Assembly (NCBI RefSeq): GCF_002453355.1
Contig: NZ_DKGQ01000004.1
Location: forward strand, 1-64,000
Direction of reading: 5' to 3'
Length of the DNA stretch: 64,000 nucleotides
Source: Psychrobacter sp. UBA6766
GTDB lineage: Bacteria > Pseudomonadota > Gammaproteobacteria > Pseudomonadales > Moraxellaceae
Part shown: positions 35,319 through 43,780 of the stretch, piece by piece
Position numbering within the stretch: position 1 is the first letter of the stretch
Layout of the letters: each line of letters starts with the position of its first letter
Notes under the pieces: model-generated
The model's input: the letters and a program-made list of their open reading frames with translations, nothing else
Databases searched by the model: none
Told to the model about the DNA's origin: nothing
Program-made: the position numbers and the translations under genes

Positions 35319-36566
35319 ATGATTGAACGTCTACAGATCTCACACCTGCGTAATCTGACCCAGATCAGTTTAAATACTGCTGCTTGCAACGTTATTATCG
35401 GTGCAAATGGCAGTGGCAAAACCTCGTTACTTGAGGCGATATTCTTACTTTCAAGAGGTAAAAGCTTCCGCCATCATCAGCCTAGACGCTATATACAGCA
35501 CCATCAAAATGCGGCAACGGTACACGCTAAGCTCAATGATGGCAGTACCTTAGCTATTCAAAAGCAAGTAGATGCGACAACGGTTCTACGGCTGAATCAA
35601 GCCACGGTTTACAATCAAAGTATCTTAACCGAACAGCTTCCTACATTACTGATAGATCCGTCGTCGATGGATATGTTAGAGCAGGGCAGCGCCAATCGAC
35701 GTCAGCTATTAGATTGGCTAGTGTTTCACATGAAACAAGGTTTTCATCCGCAATGGGTCGCTTATCAACGCTTATTAAAACAGCGTAATAGTCTACTAAA
35801 AAGTAGTCGCCATCTCACGCATATACAGCTTGCTGAGCTAAAATCATGGGACAAAGGACTTGCTAGTCATGCCGCTCTTATTCATCATTATCGTGAGCGT
35901 GTCTTTACCGAATGGCAACCTTATTTTGCTAAAAGTATCGCGCAGTTATTGCCTGATTATGCTGAGCAATTAAGCTTGAGCTACAATGCAGGCTATGACA
36001 CCACTGTTCCTCTAGATGTCCAGCTTAGTGAGCGCTTAGATCAGGATTTGCAACTGGGTTATACTCGTATCGGTAACCACCGCGCCGATATTCATGTCCA
36101 CTGGCGCTCTAATGATTTACCACAACCTACTAACAACGAAGCGGATAGCAGTGCTATCGTCGATTCGAAAAGCGTATCGAAAATAGACACTGCTGCCAAA
36201 CTACCAACGATAAAAGAGCAGGCCGCTAATGTTCTCTCTCGTGGCGAAAAGAAGCTGTTAATTACCGCTTTACGTTTATCACAGTTGCCACTATTGCTTG
36301 ATGATGAAGTCTCGTTTACCGAAGAAAAGGAAAGTAAAACGCTTAGCCAAGATGTGAAATCGAGAGTTACGCCAGTAGTGCTCTTAGATGATATCACTGC
36401 AGAGCTAGACGATAGGGCAATAAACATTCTATTATCGACGTTAGCGCCGCTACCATGTCAGGTATTTATGACCAGCTTAACCGACGAGATTTTGCCTTTG
36501 GTGAGTCAGTATTGGTCAGAAGCTAATATGTTTCATGTGAAACAGGGTAAAATTGACTTTTTATAA
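35319..36566 (+). CDS. recF: DNA replication and repair protein RecF
   Basis: RecF, with RecO and RecR, loads RecA at gapped DNA. The 415-residue protein has Walker A GANGSGKTSLLEA (about 29-41), the ABC signature LSRGEKKLLITALRLSQ (about 306-322) and Walker B VVLLDDITAELDD (about 351-363). It exceeds E. coli RecF by about 58 residues. Much of this is in two polar insertions around 267-300 and 328-348. Two parS-like palindromes are embedded (35722-35737 and 36529-36544), and each is read as FH(M/V)KQ. Confidence 0.95.
   Translation: MIERLQISHLRNLTQISLNTAACNVIIGANGSGKTSLLEAIFLLSRGKSFRHHQPRRYIQHHQNAATVHAKLNDGSTLAIQKQVDATTVLRLNQATVYNQSILTEQLPTLLIDPSSMDMLEQGSANRRQLLDWLVFHMKQGFHPQWVAYQRLLKQRNSLLKSSRHLTHIQLAELKSWDKGLASHAALIHHYRERVFTEWQPYFAKSIAQLLPDYAEQLSLSYNAGYDTTVPLDVQLSERLDQDLQLGYTRIGNHRADIHVHWRSNDLPQPTNNEADSSAIVDSKSVSKIDTAAKLPTIKEQAANVLSRGEKKLLITALRLSQLPLLLDDEVSFTEEKESKTLSQDVKSRVTPVVLLDDITAELDDRAINILLSTLAPLPCQVFMTSLTDEILPLVSQYWSEANMFHVKQGKIDFL
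35722..35737. other. parS-like palindrome 7, inside recF
   Basis: TGTTTCACATGAAACA matches the ParB consensus at 15 of 16 positions. It encodes FHMKQ in RecF. Confidence 0.75.
36529..36544. other. parS-like palindrome 8, at the 3' end of recF
   Basis: TGTTTCATGTGAAACA matches the ParB consensus at 15 of 16 positions. It encodes FHVKQ, seven codons before the recF stop. Confidence 0.75.
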
Positions 36567-37152
36567 AATGAAAATTTAAAAACCGTCATGTTTATTAGAA
36601 AAGTATCCCTCATTTTTCATGGTTATTTTGAGCTCTTTTTTTAGTTTATCTTATTCATAATACTTCCAACCTTACTTTGTTTCGGCTAACTTTTTGCCAA
36701 ACAAAATGCTCTCCTAAAATACTTACCTAATACTGATAAAACTGTCAGTAAACAGTGACTTAGCAGCAGAAAAATGCTAAAATGGAGCTTTATTTTTGTC
36801 CTGTTCTCAGCAAGTTATCTTACAAATTTTCATCAGCATTGCTTGAGGGTTTATTAATAAATTTTAGCTCCTAAGTGTTTGATAGATATGTGCTTATTTC
36901 TAATTTGTTTTAATGATGTGTGAAAAAAGCATGAGCGTATATTAAAAATAGTGATCGGAAAACAGATTATGTTTATGGTTGCTTCTTTAACACTGTTTAT
37001 ATTCTTTTAAGCGGCATCTGATAAAGTTTTTGCTAACCCTATAATTAAATATTTTGACCATAAAACGTTAAATCTAAGATAACGTCGTCGAGCATTGCCA
37101 TTGTGGTGAGCAGATGACAAATAGCTGATAATGGCTAGATTAAGGAATGCAC
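36567..37152. promoter_or_regulatory. Long gyrB leader/intergenic region
   Basis: The 586-base AT-rich stretch between recF and gyrB contains no ORF and no DnaA box or parS-like site that I could find. TATAAT at 37040-37045 and TTGACC at 37054-37059 are possible promoter elements for gyrB, but neither has a convincing partner at the right spacing. It may hold supercoiling-sensitive gyrB control. Confidence 0.4.
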
Positions 37153-39774
37153 ATGAGTGATTCATTACCTACCGACCACGAACAATTGATGACCGACAGC
37201 GCACTAGAGACTATTACACCTGCTGCCGTCCCTGAAGGAATGCCCTCTGATTATAGCTCCAAAGATATTCGTGTATTGCGCGGACTAGAAGCGGTTCGCG
37301 TACGTCCTGGTATGTATATCGGTGATACCGATGATGGTACCGGCTTGCATCATATGGTCTTTGAGGTAGTGGATAACTCCATCGATGAGGCGTTGGCCGG
37401 TCATTGTGACCAAATTGATATTATTATCCATGAAGACGAGTCGGTCAGCGTCATGGATAACGGCCGCGGTGTTCCTGTGGACATCCATCCAGAAGAAGGC
37501 GTATCGGCGGCGCAGGTTATCATGACGGTACTGCATGCTGGCGGTAAGTTTGACGATAACAGCTATAAAGTATCGGGCGGTCTTCATGGCGTTGGGGTTT
37601 CGGTTGTAAACGCTCTATCTAAAAAGCTTGAGATGAATATCTGGCGTGAAGGCTATCATTACCATCAAACTTATACCGACGGTGTTCCTGATGCGGATAT
37701 TCAGCAAATGGAAGCGACCGATAAAACGGGAACGCAAATCCGTTTTTACCCAAGTAATGATGTCTTTACCGGAACTATCTTTGAGTACGATATTTTAGCC
37801 AAACGCTTACGTGAGTTGTCTTTCTTAAACTCGGGTGTGCGTATTGTCTTAACCGATGAGCGCATTGATAAGCGTCACGAGTTTGAGCATAAAGGCGGTT
37901 TGTCAGAGTTTGTCAGCTATATCAATGCTGGTAAAGATGGCATCAATGACGTCTTTCATTTCACCAGCGAGCAAGACGACGGCATCAGTGTCGAAGTGGC
38001 GCTGCAGTGGACAGACACCTATAACGAAAAAGTACTCTGCTTTACCAATAATATCCCGCAGCGCGATGGCGGCACGCATTTATCAGGTTTCCGTTCAGCA
38101 TTGACGCGCGGCCTTAACAGCTATATGGATCGTGAGAATTTATTCAAAAAAGAGAAAGTCGTTGCTACTGGCGATGATGCTCGTGAAGGTTTGACCGCGA
38201 TTGTTTCTGTTAAAGTGCCCGATCCAAAATTCTCAAGTCAAACCAAAGACAAGCTGGTTTCAAGTGAAGTGAAATCTGCGGTTGAATCGGCAATGCATGA
38301 TAAGTTTAACGACTATTTGCTGGAAAATCCAAGTGCCGGTAAAGCAATTGCCAGTAAGATTATCGATGCGGCGCGTGCCCGTGATGCGGCGCGTAAAGCC
38401 CGTGAAATGACGCGTCGTAAAACCACGTTAGATATCGCTGGCCTGCCGGGAAAATTGGCGGATTGCCAAGAAAAAGATCCGGCATTATCAGAGCTTTATA
38501 TTGTCGAAGGTGACTCTGCAGGTGGGTCAGCAAAACAAGGCCGAAGCCGTAAAACCCAAGCAATTTTACCGTTAAAAGGTAAAATTCTAAACGTTGAGCG
38601 AGCTCGTTTTGACAAAATGCTGTCATCTGCTGAAGTGGGCAACCTAATTACTGCCCTTGGCTGCGGCATTGGTCCAGATGAATATAATCCCGATAAAGTG
38701 CGCTATCATAAAATCATCATTATGACCGATGCGGACGTGGATGGGTCACACATTAGAACGCTGCTATTGACGTTCTTTTTCCGCCAAACGCCAGAATTGA
38801 TTGAGCGCGGTTATATTTATATCGCCCAGCCGCCGCTTTATAAAGTGAAAAAAGGTCGTCAAGAGCTGTATTTAAAAGATGACGAAGCTTTAAAAGCGTA
38901 TTTATTATCCTCAACGATTGATAATACTAAGCTACATATCAGTGCCGATGCACCGGCTATTACCGGTCAAGCGCTTGAGACGTTACTGAATGATTATAAC
39001 CAAACCCAACTGATTAAAGCACGCTTACAGATTCGTTATCCTGCCGTATTATTGGATGCATTGACGCATACGCCGAAGCTTAGCACCGATATGACTTATG
39101 ATAAGTCAGCAATGGAAGCATGGCGAGTGTCGTTACAAGAGCAGCTTGAGCATTTCGGTAGTGATTTAAGTCCTGAGATTGAATTGGTTAATATCCATGC
39201 ACCGCAACCAAAGAATATGGATGCTGCTGCTGCAGATTTATTGGGCATGACGTCGGCTCAAGAGTCTGAAGAGGACCAAGCGTCTTCTAATGACAGTGAT
39301 ACCCTATCTACCAAAGCCCAATGGTTGCCACGTATTACCGTTTATGTGCATCAATTGGCGCATCATTATCTGCTGGATGCTAGCTTTATCAATTCAGGCG
39401 AATACAGCAAGCTGCTGCGCTTATCGGCTGAATGGAATACGCTACTTGCAGAGGATGCCTTTATCCGCCGCGAAGCTACGGCAGGAACGACCAAAGATAT
39501 TCCGGTTCGTGATTTTGATTATCTCTGGCAGCAAATGATGCTTGATGCGCGTCGTGGTTTGGCAATTCAGCGCTATAAAGGGCTGGGTGAGATGAACGCC
39601 GACCAGCTTTGGGATACGACCATGGATCCTGAAAACCGCCGGATGTTACGCGTATCGATTGAAGACGCTATCGCTGCTGACCATATGTTTACCTGTTTAA
39701 TGGGTGATCATGTTGAGCCGCGCCGTATTTTCATTGAAGAAAACGCATTGACCGTTTCTAATTTAGATATCTAA
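37153..39774 (+). CDS. gyrB: DNA gyrase subunit B
   Basis: GyrB is the ATPase subunit of gyrase. I prefer the second ATG (37153) because AGGA abuts the first ATG (37147) but is six bases before the second. The 873 residues include the GHKL ATPase motifs (EVVDNSIDEALAGHCD, GGLHGVGVSVVNALS) and the Toprim motifs (EGDSAGG, DADVDGSHIRTLLLTFFFR). The C-terminal part has the large insertion of gammaproteobacterial GyrB, here longer than in E. coli, with an acidic Ser/Gln-rich stretch near 700-720. The protein ends GDHVEPRRIFIEENAL...NLDI. Confidence 0.97.
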   Translation: MSDSLPTDHEQLMTDSALETITPAAVPEGMPSDYSSKDIRVLRGLEAVRVRPGMYIGDTDDGTGLHHMVFEVVDNSIDEALAGHCDQIDIIIHEDESVSVMDNGRGVPVDIHPEEGVSAAQVIMTVLHAGGKFDDNSYKVSGGLHGVGVSVVNALSKKLEMNIWREGYHYHQTYTDGVPDADIQQMEATDKTGTQIRFYPSNDVFTGTIFEYDILAKRLRELSFLNSGVRIVLTDERIDKRHEFEHKGGLSEFVSYINAGKDGINDVFHFTSEQDDGISVEVALQWTDTYNEKVLCFTNNIPQRDGGTHLSGFRSALTRGLNSYMDRENLFKKEKVVATGDDAREGLTAIVSVKVPDPKFSSQTKDKLVSSEVKSAVESAMHDKFNDYLLENPSAGKAIASKIIDAARARDAARKAREMTRRKTTLDIAGLPGKLADCQEKDPALSELYIVEGDSAGGSAKQGRSRKTQAILPLKGKILNVERARFDKMLSSAEVGNLITALGCGIGPDEYNPDKVRYHKIIIMTDADVDGSHIRTLLLTFFFRQTPELIERGYIYIAQPPLYKVKKGRQELYLKDDEALKAYLLSSTIDNTKLHISADAPAITGQALETLLNDYNQTQLIKARLQIRYPAVLLDALTHTPKLSTDMTYDKSAMEAWRVSLQEQLEHFGSDLSPEIELVNIHAPQPKNMDAAAADLLGMTSAQESEEDQASSNDSDTLSTKAQWLPRITVYVHQLAHHYLLDASFINSGEYSKLLRLSAEWNTLLAEDAFIRREATAGTTKDIPVRDFDYLWQQMMLDARRGLAIQRYKGLGEMNADQLWDTTMDPENRRMLRVSIEDAIAADHMFTCLMGDHVEPRRIFIEENALTVSNLDI

Positions 39775-39812
39775 ATTGGCTATGGAAATTTCTTAATAAC
39801 TGTTAATCCATA

Positions 39813-39848
39813 AAAACCATCGCTTTGACAACAAGGCGGTGGTTTTTT
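39813..39848 (+). terminator. Terminator after gyrB
   Basis: AACCATCGCTTT pairs with AAGGCGGTGGTT (including G-U pairs) and is followed by a T-run, 40 bases past the gyrB stop. Confidence 0.82.
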
Positions 39849-39859
39849 AGTATTAAACT

Positions 39860-39875
39860 TGTTCCACGTGAAACT
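39860..39875. other. parS-like palindrome 9
   Basis: TGTTCCACGTGAAACT matches the ParB consensus at 14 of 16 positions. It is intergenic between the gyrB terminator and mntP. Confidence 0.6.
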
Positions 39876-39908
39876 AATAGTAATAAACGAAAATAAGCGA
39901 AAAATAAA

Positions 39909-40496
39909 ATGCTTGAAGTTGTGTTACTGGCTATCGCTCTAGCAATGGATGCATTTGCCGTTGCGATAGGGTTGGGTGCTAAATCTCAGAACCAGGATCG
40001 TCATTATGTGCGTCGATTAGCGGTTTATGCAGGTTTGTATTTTGGTATTGCTCAGGGTGTAATGCCGCTGATTGGTTATCTATTAGGTGCAGCTTTATTA
40101 GGTCGGTTAGCCGCTGCTGCCCCTTGGATTGGTGGGGTTATCCTTATTGGACTTGGTGGAAAAATGCTCTATGAGGTGTTTTTCGCACACGATGAGGATG
40201 TGGTAGACAATGAGTTTATTATAAATAATAACGTTCAAAAATATATCAATCATCGCGCTATGTTTACCCTTGCGATTGCCACCAGTATCGATGCAATGGC
40301 GGCTGGCTTTACTTTAAACCTATTGGCGCTAAACGCGTGGTTGGCTTGTTTGATCATCGCGCTAGTTACTGCTATGTTTAGCGCTTTTGGAATCTATTTG
40401 GGTAAAAAATCAGGGAATCGTCTTGAGGATAAAGCAGAGGCTTTAGGTGGCTTGGTGCTTATTTTAATTGGTTTAAAGGTGATGTTCTTTGGCTAA
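39909..40496 (+). CDS. mntP: Manganese efflux pump MntP
   Basis: The 195-residue inner-membrane protein has six hydrophobic helices in two three-helix repeats. Each repeat carries the family motif: LAMDAFAVAIGLGAK (about 10-25) and ATSIDAMAAGF (about 124-134), whose Asp residues are needed for Mn2+ export. An Asp/Asn-rich loop joins the halves (about 95-115). It stands alone between gyrB and rlmF. I see no yybP-ykoY (Mn2+) riboswitch in the 60 bases between the gyrB terminator and its start. Confidence 0.93.
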   Translation: MLEVVLLAIALAMDAFAVAIGLGAKSQNQDRHYVRRLAVYAGLYFGIAQGVMPLIGYLLGAALLGRLAAAAPWIGGVILIGLGGKMLYEVFFAHDEDVVDNEFIINNNVQKYINHRAMFTLAIATSIDAMAAGFTLNLLALNAWLACLIIALVTAMFSAFGIYLGKKSGNRLEDKAEALGGLVLILIGLKVMFFG

Positions 40497-40545
40497 AAAA
40501 TATCTTATATAGTCCATAAAGAGTAATAACGATACGTCATAGACA

Positions 40546-40612
40546 GCTGGTATAAGTTTTTCGCAGTCTCTGTCTGCGTAGGTACAGCAAGCAAGTAAAA
40601 TTTATACTAGCC
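40546..40612. repeat. Dispersed palindromic repeat, copy A
   Basis: The ends GCTGGTATAA and TTATACTAGC are inverted. The core (CGCAGTCTCTGTCTGCGTAGG, then a GCAAGCAAG run) is closely related to the reverse complement of the sequence at 48783-48856. It is intergenic, downstream of mntP. Confidence 0.75.
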
Positions 40613-40662
40613 ATACCTTAATTTTTTTAAAATACTTTTACTATGTTGCTTATCTTGTAATA

Positions 40663-40698
40663 AAAAAACCGCTTTGAATATTAAAGCGGTTTTTTTTT
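40663..40698. terminator. Bidirectional terminator between mntP and rlmF
   Basis: AACCGCTTT pairs with AAAGCGGTT around a 7-base loop, with an A-run before and a long T-run after. It serves two convergent genes. Confidence 0.88.
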
Positions 40699-40713
40699 GT
40701 TTCACGTGAAACT
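40698..40713. other. parS-like palindrome 10
   Basis: TGTTTCACGTGAAACT matches the ParB consensus at 15 of 16 positions. It is intergenic, right after the mntP/rlmF terminator, and is the site farthest right of the origin. Confidence 0.75.
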
Positions 40714-40736
40714 TTTAGGAAATTTTTTAATAATAG

Positions 40737-41789
40737 TTATACTTCATCAATATTAAACCGCCATGCTAAGACCCGCGTGCTTTTTTGACCTTGGCTCATC
40801 TCAATAATACGCATTTGCGCCACATCAAGTTGTTTTAATAACAGTTGTAACGGTTTCACGTTTTCTGATTTTGACACTAAACTGGTAAACCAGCCGACAT
40901 GCTCGGCATAGTTTTTACTTTCTTTCATCATATTGGTTAAAAAGGCAATCTCGCCGCCCTCAGACCACAGCTCTTTATGCTGACCACCAAAGTTTAGGTT
41001 TTGCGTGGCATTTCCAGTCTTGGTTGAGTGGCGACTTATTTGCTCGCTCTCATTTTTACCACGATGTCGTTGCAGGTTATGCTGCTTGCGACTATTGGCT
41101 TCCATTGCTTCATCTAACGATGCATGGAAGGGTGGGTTACAAACCACCACATCGAAATAATCTTGGCGACCGATGATATTTTTAAAAATAAACTTAGACT
41201 CAGGTTGTAATTTTACTTTAACTGCACCTTTTAGTTTTGGATTGGCGTCACAAATCAGAGCAGCAGTATTAACCGAAATAGGATCGATATCGCTCGCGGT
41301 AAAACGCCAACCGTAACTTTGGCTACCGACAATTGGATAAATGGCACTGGCACCAGTACCAATATCGAGAGCGTGAATCTCTTTTCCCGTTGGCGGTGTT
41401 TGATCGTCATTAATGTGTGTGGTTTGCGCCAATAAATCGGCGATATAATGGATATAATCGGCGCGTCCGGGAATCGGCGGGCATAAATAGCCTTCTGGAA
41501 TGTCCCAAAACTTAACACCATAATAATGAGCAAGTAGCGCTTGATTGAGCACCCGAACCGCTTGATGGTCCGAGAAATTAATCGTCGGCTCACCTTTAGG
41601 GTTAGTAATGGTATGTTTGGCAAGCTCAGGCAAGGCACGCGTTAATAACGCAAAGTCATAACGACCTTGGTGCGGATTGCGCGGATGTAGCTTGCCAAGT
41701 TTTTTGGCAGTTTCGGGTGAGCGGTTGCGATGAGTATTAGCATTTGCTCTACGGGCGTTTAAATTACTAGCGATTGGCTTACTGGTCAT
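40737..41789 (-). CDS. rlmF: 23S rRNA m6A1618 methyltransferase RlmF
   Basis: The 350-residue SAM methyltransferase carries the N6-adenine methylase motif VVCNPPFHAS (about residue 200-209) and the upstream SAM-binding segment HALDIGTGASAIYPI. The N-terminus (LHPRNPHQGRYDFALLTRALPEL) is diagnostic of RlmF, which methylates A1618 of 23S rRNA. An Asn-rich basic tail of about 30 residues precedes it. It is convergent with mntP. Confidence 0.95.
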   Translation of the reverse strand: MTSKPIASNLNARRANANTHRNRSPETAKKLGKLHPRNPHQGRYDFALLTRALPELAKHTITNPKGEPTINFSDHQAVRVLNQALLAHYYGVKFWDIPEGYLCPPIPGRADYIHYIADLLAQTTHINDDQTPPTGKEIHALDIGTGASAIYPIVGSQSYGWRFTASDIDPISVNTAALICDANPKLKGAVKVKLQPESKFIFKNIIGRQDYFDVVVCNPPFHASLDEAMEANSRKQHNLQRHRGKNESEQISRHSTKTGNATQNLNFGGQHKELWSEGGEIAFLTNMMKESKNYAEHVGWFTSLVSKSENVKPLQLLLKQLDVAQMRIIEMSQGQKSTRVLAWRFNIDEV

Positions 41790-41854
41790 AGTATGAGGCT
41801 TTGAGGTTTGAATATAATCAACCAGTTTAGCAGATTTCGCAGCCCGCGAATGCC

Positions 41855-42559
41855 TTATCGGCTGCGTAAAATGAGGTTTAACCCCAATACAATCATTGCG
41901 CTACCTAAGACACGGTCTATCCAATGCTCAACGCGCTGAAATCGTCGATGAATCGCAGGAATAGAGAGCAGCATCACCACCGTGCTAAACCACGCCATCT
42001 GCAAAACCATCATCCAAACGCCATAAATTGCCAGCTGCCAAAGCGGAATATTGGGAGACAATACCAAGGTAAATATCGCTACAAAATATACTGGTGCTTT
42101 GGGATTAAAGACATTACAAAAAAAGCCACGGCGTAGAATGGCAAATGTTGAATCGCTATTGGTGGCTGAGTTTGTATTAGAAGGTAGCGTTGGGTCAGAT
42201 AGAGCGAGTTGTGAAACGTTTGTGGCGGAATCTTTTAGTTCTGCGGAATTTGCTAAATCGACCGGATTTTTAGGTTTGGCCCCAATCCCTTGCCAACCCA
42301 AATAAATCAAATAACCACCACCTAACCATTTAATCGCAGTCAACAAAGGCTGAGAATGGGCAATTACCGTTGCTAGTCCTAGTACCGAATAGAGAATATG
42401 GACGGCAAGACCTAAAGTAATGCCAAGGCTACAAATCAGGCCTGTGCGGCGACCTTTGGCTAACGTTTGCTGTGAAACCAAAACGAAATCAGGGCCAGGT
42501 GAAGCAGCGGCAAGCAAGTGTACGCTGGTGATAAGTAAAAAACCGTGCCAAAATTCCAT
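41855..42559 (-). CDS. LysE/RhtB family amino-acid exporter
   Basis: The 234-residue protein has about six membrane helices and the N-terminal LysE-family signature AAASPGPDFVLVSQQTLAKGRRTGL (about residues 17-41). Members export amino acids such as lysine, threonine or homoserine lactones. A polar Ser/Asn-rich loop (about 95-135) between helices 3 and 4 is larger than usual. The substrate cannot be assigned. Neighbours are rlmF downstream and a divergent crotonase gene. Confidence 0.88.
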   Translation of the reverse strand: MEFWHGFLLITSVHLLAAASPGPDFVLVSQQTLAKGRRTGLICSLGITLGLAVHILYSVLGLATVIAHSQPLLTAIKWLGGGYLIYLGWQGIGAKPKNPVDLANSAELKDSATNVSQLALSDPTLPSNTNSATNSDSTFAILRRGFFCNVFNPKAPVYFVAIFTLVLSPNIPLWQLAIYGVWMMVLQMAWFSTVVMLLSIPAIHRRFQRVEHWIDRVLGSAMIVLGLNLILRSR

Positions 42560-42716
42560 AAAAATGCTCTGAGTAAAGTCTTGGTTTGGATAATAGTTGC
42601 ACTTATCGTAAATCAGGTCAACTGGAAATAGTGGCGATGTCGCTGCTTGTGTTATAGAGCGCAGATGTCTATATTAAAAGCTAACTGATAATCAATACTG
42701 AAACAAGGATAAAGTT

Positions 42717-43550
42717 ATGACTTCTCACAACATGGTTAATAATATTACTGACAACGCTATTAGCAATGATATGAACAATCGCATTACTTATAAAATCGAT
42801 GGCTATATCTGTCTAATCGGACTGAATCGCGCCGATAAACGCAACGCCTTTGATAGCCATATGATTAAGCAATTATCCGAGGCGCTCACTCATTATGAAA
42901 ATGACGCTAATCTACGCTGTGCGCTGATATTTGCCCATGGTGAACATTTCACCGCTGGGCTTGATTTGATGGAGCTTCAAGATAAGTGGGATAAAGGCGC
43001 GTTTGAATTTAATGATGATGAAATCGATCCGTGGGGCATTGGCGGTAAATTACGCACCAAACCAGTCGTCGTTGCGATTCAAGGCACTTGCTTTACCGCT
43101 GGCATTGAGCTGATGCTAAATAGTGATGTCGTCATCGCCAGTGATAACTGCAATTTTGCCCAAATGGAAGTCCAGCGCGGTATCATGCCGTTTGGTGGGG
43201 CAACGGTACGTTTTGTCGCTGCTGCTGGCTGGCAAAAAGCCATGCCGTATCTATTAACGGGTAAAAACTTTGATGCACAAACCGCTAATGGACTCAATCT
43301 AGTCAGTGAAGTGGTGGAAAATGGCGAGGAATATGAGCGCGCGCTAACTATCGCCCAAGAGATTTGCACGGCCGCCCCGCTTGGCGTGCAAGGATTACTA
43401 TCCTCAGCACAAGATGCCAGCCGTAATGGCGCAAAAGCAGCCTTAGCGAATATCCATGGTTATCTACCATCGCTATTTCATTCAGAAGATGCGAAAGAGG
43501 GCGCGATGGCGATGGTTGAGAGACGTGAGGCGGAGTTTAGAGGTAGGTAA
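42717..43550 (+). CDS. Enoyl-CoA hydratase/isomerase (crotonase) family protein
   Basis: The 277-residue protein has the crotonase fold: NRADKRNAF near residue 38, the oxyanion-hole segments HFTAGLDL (about 79-86) and GTCFTAGIELMLNSDVVIAS (about 122-141). One usual catalytic Glu (from the DIALAS..A.F...E pattern) appears as FAQMEVQRGIMP. AAGGA precedes the start. It stands alone rather than in a fatty-acid operon, so the substrate (fatty acyl or aromatic CoA) is unknown. Confidence 0.86.
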   Translation: MTSHNMVNNITDNAISNDMNNRITYKIDGYICLIGLNRADKRNAFDSHMIKQLSEALTHYENDANLRCALIFAHGEHFTAGLDLMELQDKWDKGAFEFNDDEIDPWGIGGKLRTKPVVVAIQGTCFTAGIELMLNSDVVIASDNCNFAQMEVQRGIMPFGGATVRFVAAAGWQKAMPYLLTGKNFDAQTANGLNLVSEVVENGEEYERALTIAQEICTAAPLGVQGLLSSAQDASRNGAKAALANIHGYLPSLFHSEDAKEGAMAMVERREAEFRGR

Positions 43551-43697
43551 ATGATAAGGCCTTCTTTCAAAAGAATGGCTGTTAGAGAGTTAGCCAAGAT
43601 ATTTGATATAAGATACTTAACATTGTTTCCTGATATTGATGGGTTTGGCTATGTGCGTAGCTTTAGATTTGGTCGTTTTCAATATAATCGCTGGTAA
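43551..43697 (+). CDS. Possible small ORF of 48 residues after the crotonase gene
   Basis: An ATG directly after the crotonase stop codon opens a 48-codon frame (MIRPSFKRMAVRELAKIF ... ending GRFQYNRW), basic and aromatic-rich. AGAGGTAGG lies within 10 bases upstream, overlapping the end of the previous gene. No known family recognised. It could be a remnant of a larger gene or chance. Confidence 0.28.
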   Translation: MIRPSFKRMAVRELAKIFDIRYLTLFPDIDGFGYVRSFRFGRFQYNRW

Positions 43698-43780
43698 ATT
43701 AAACAGTTTTTTTACTGTTTTGTTCAGTGATGACGCCATTCCTGTTGTACTCTAAATCATTATTTTTCTAATTAAGGACA

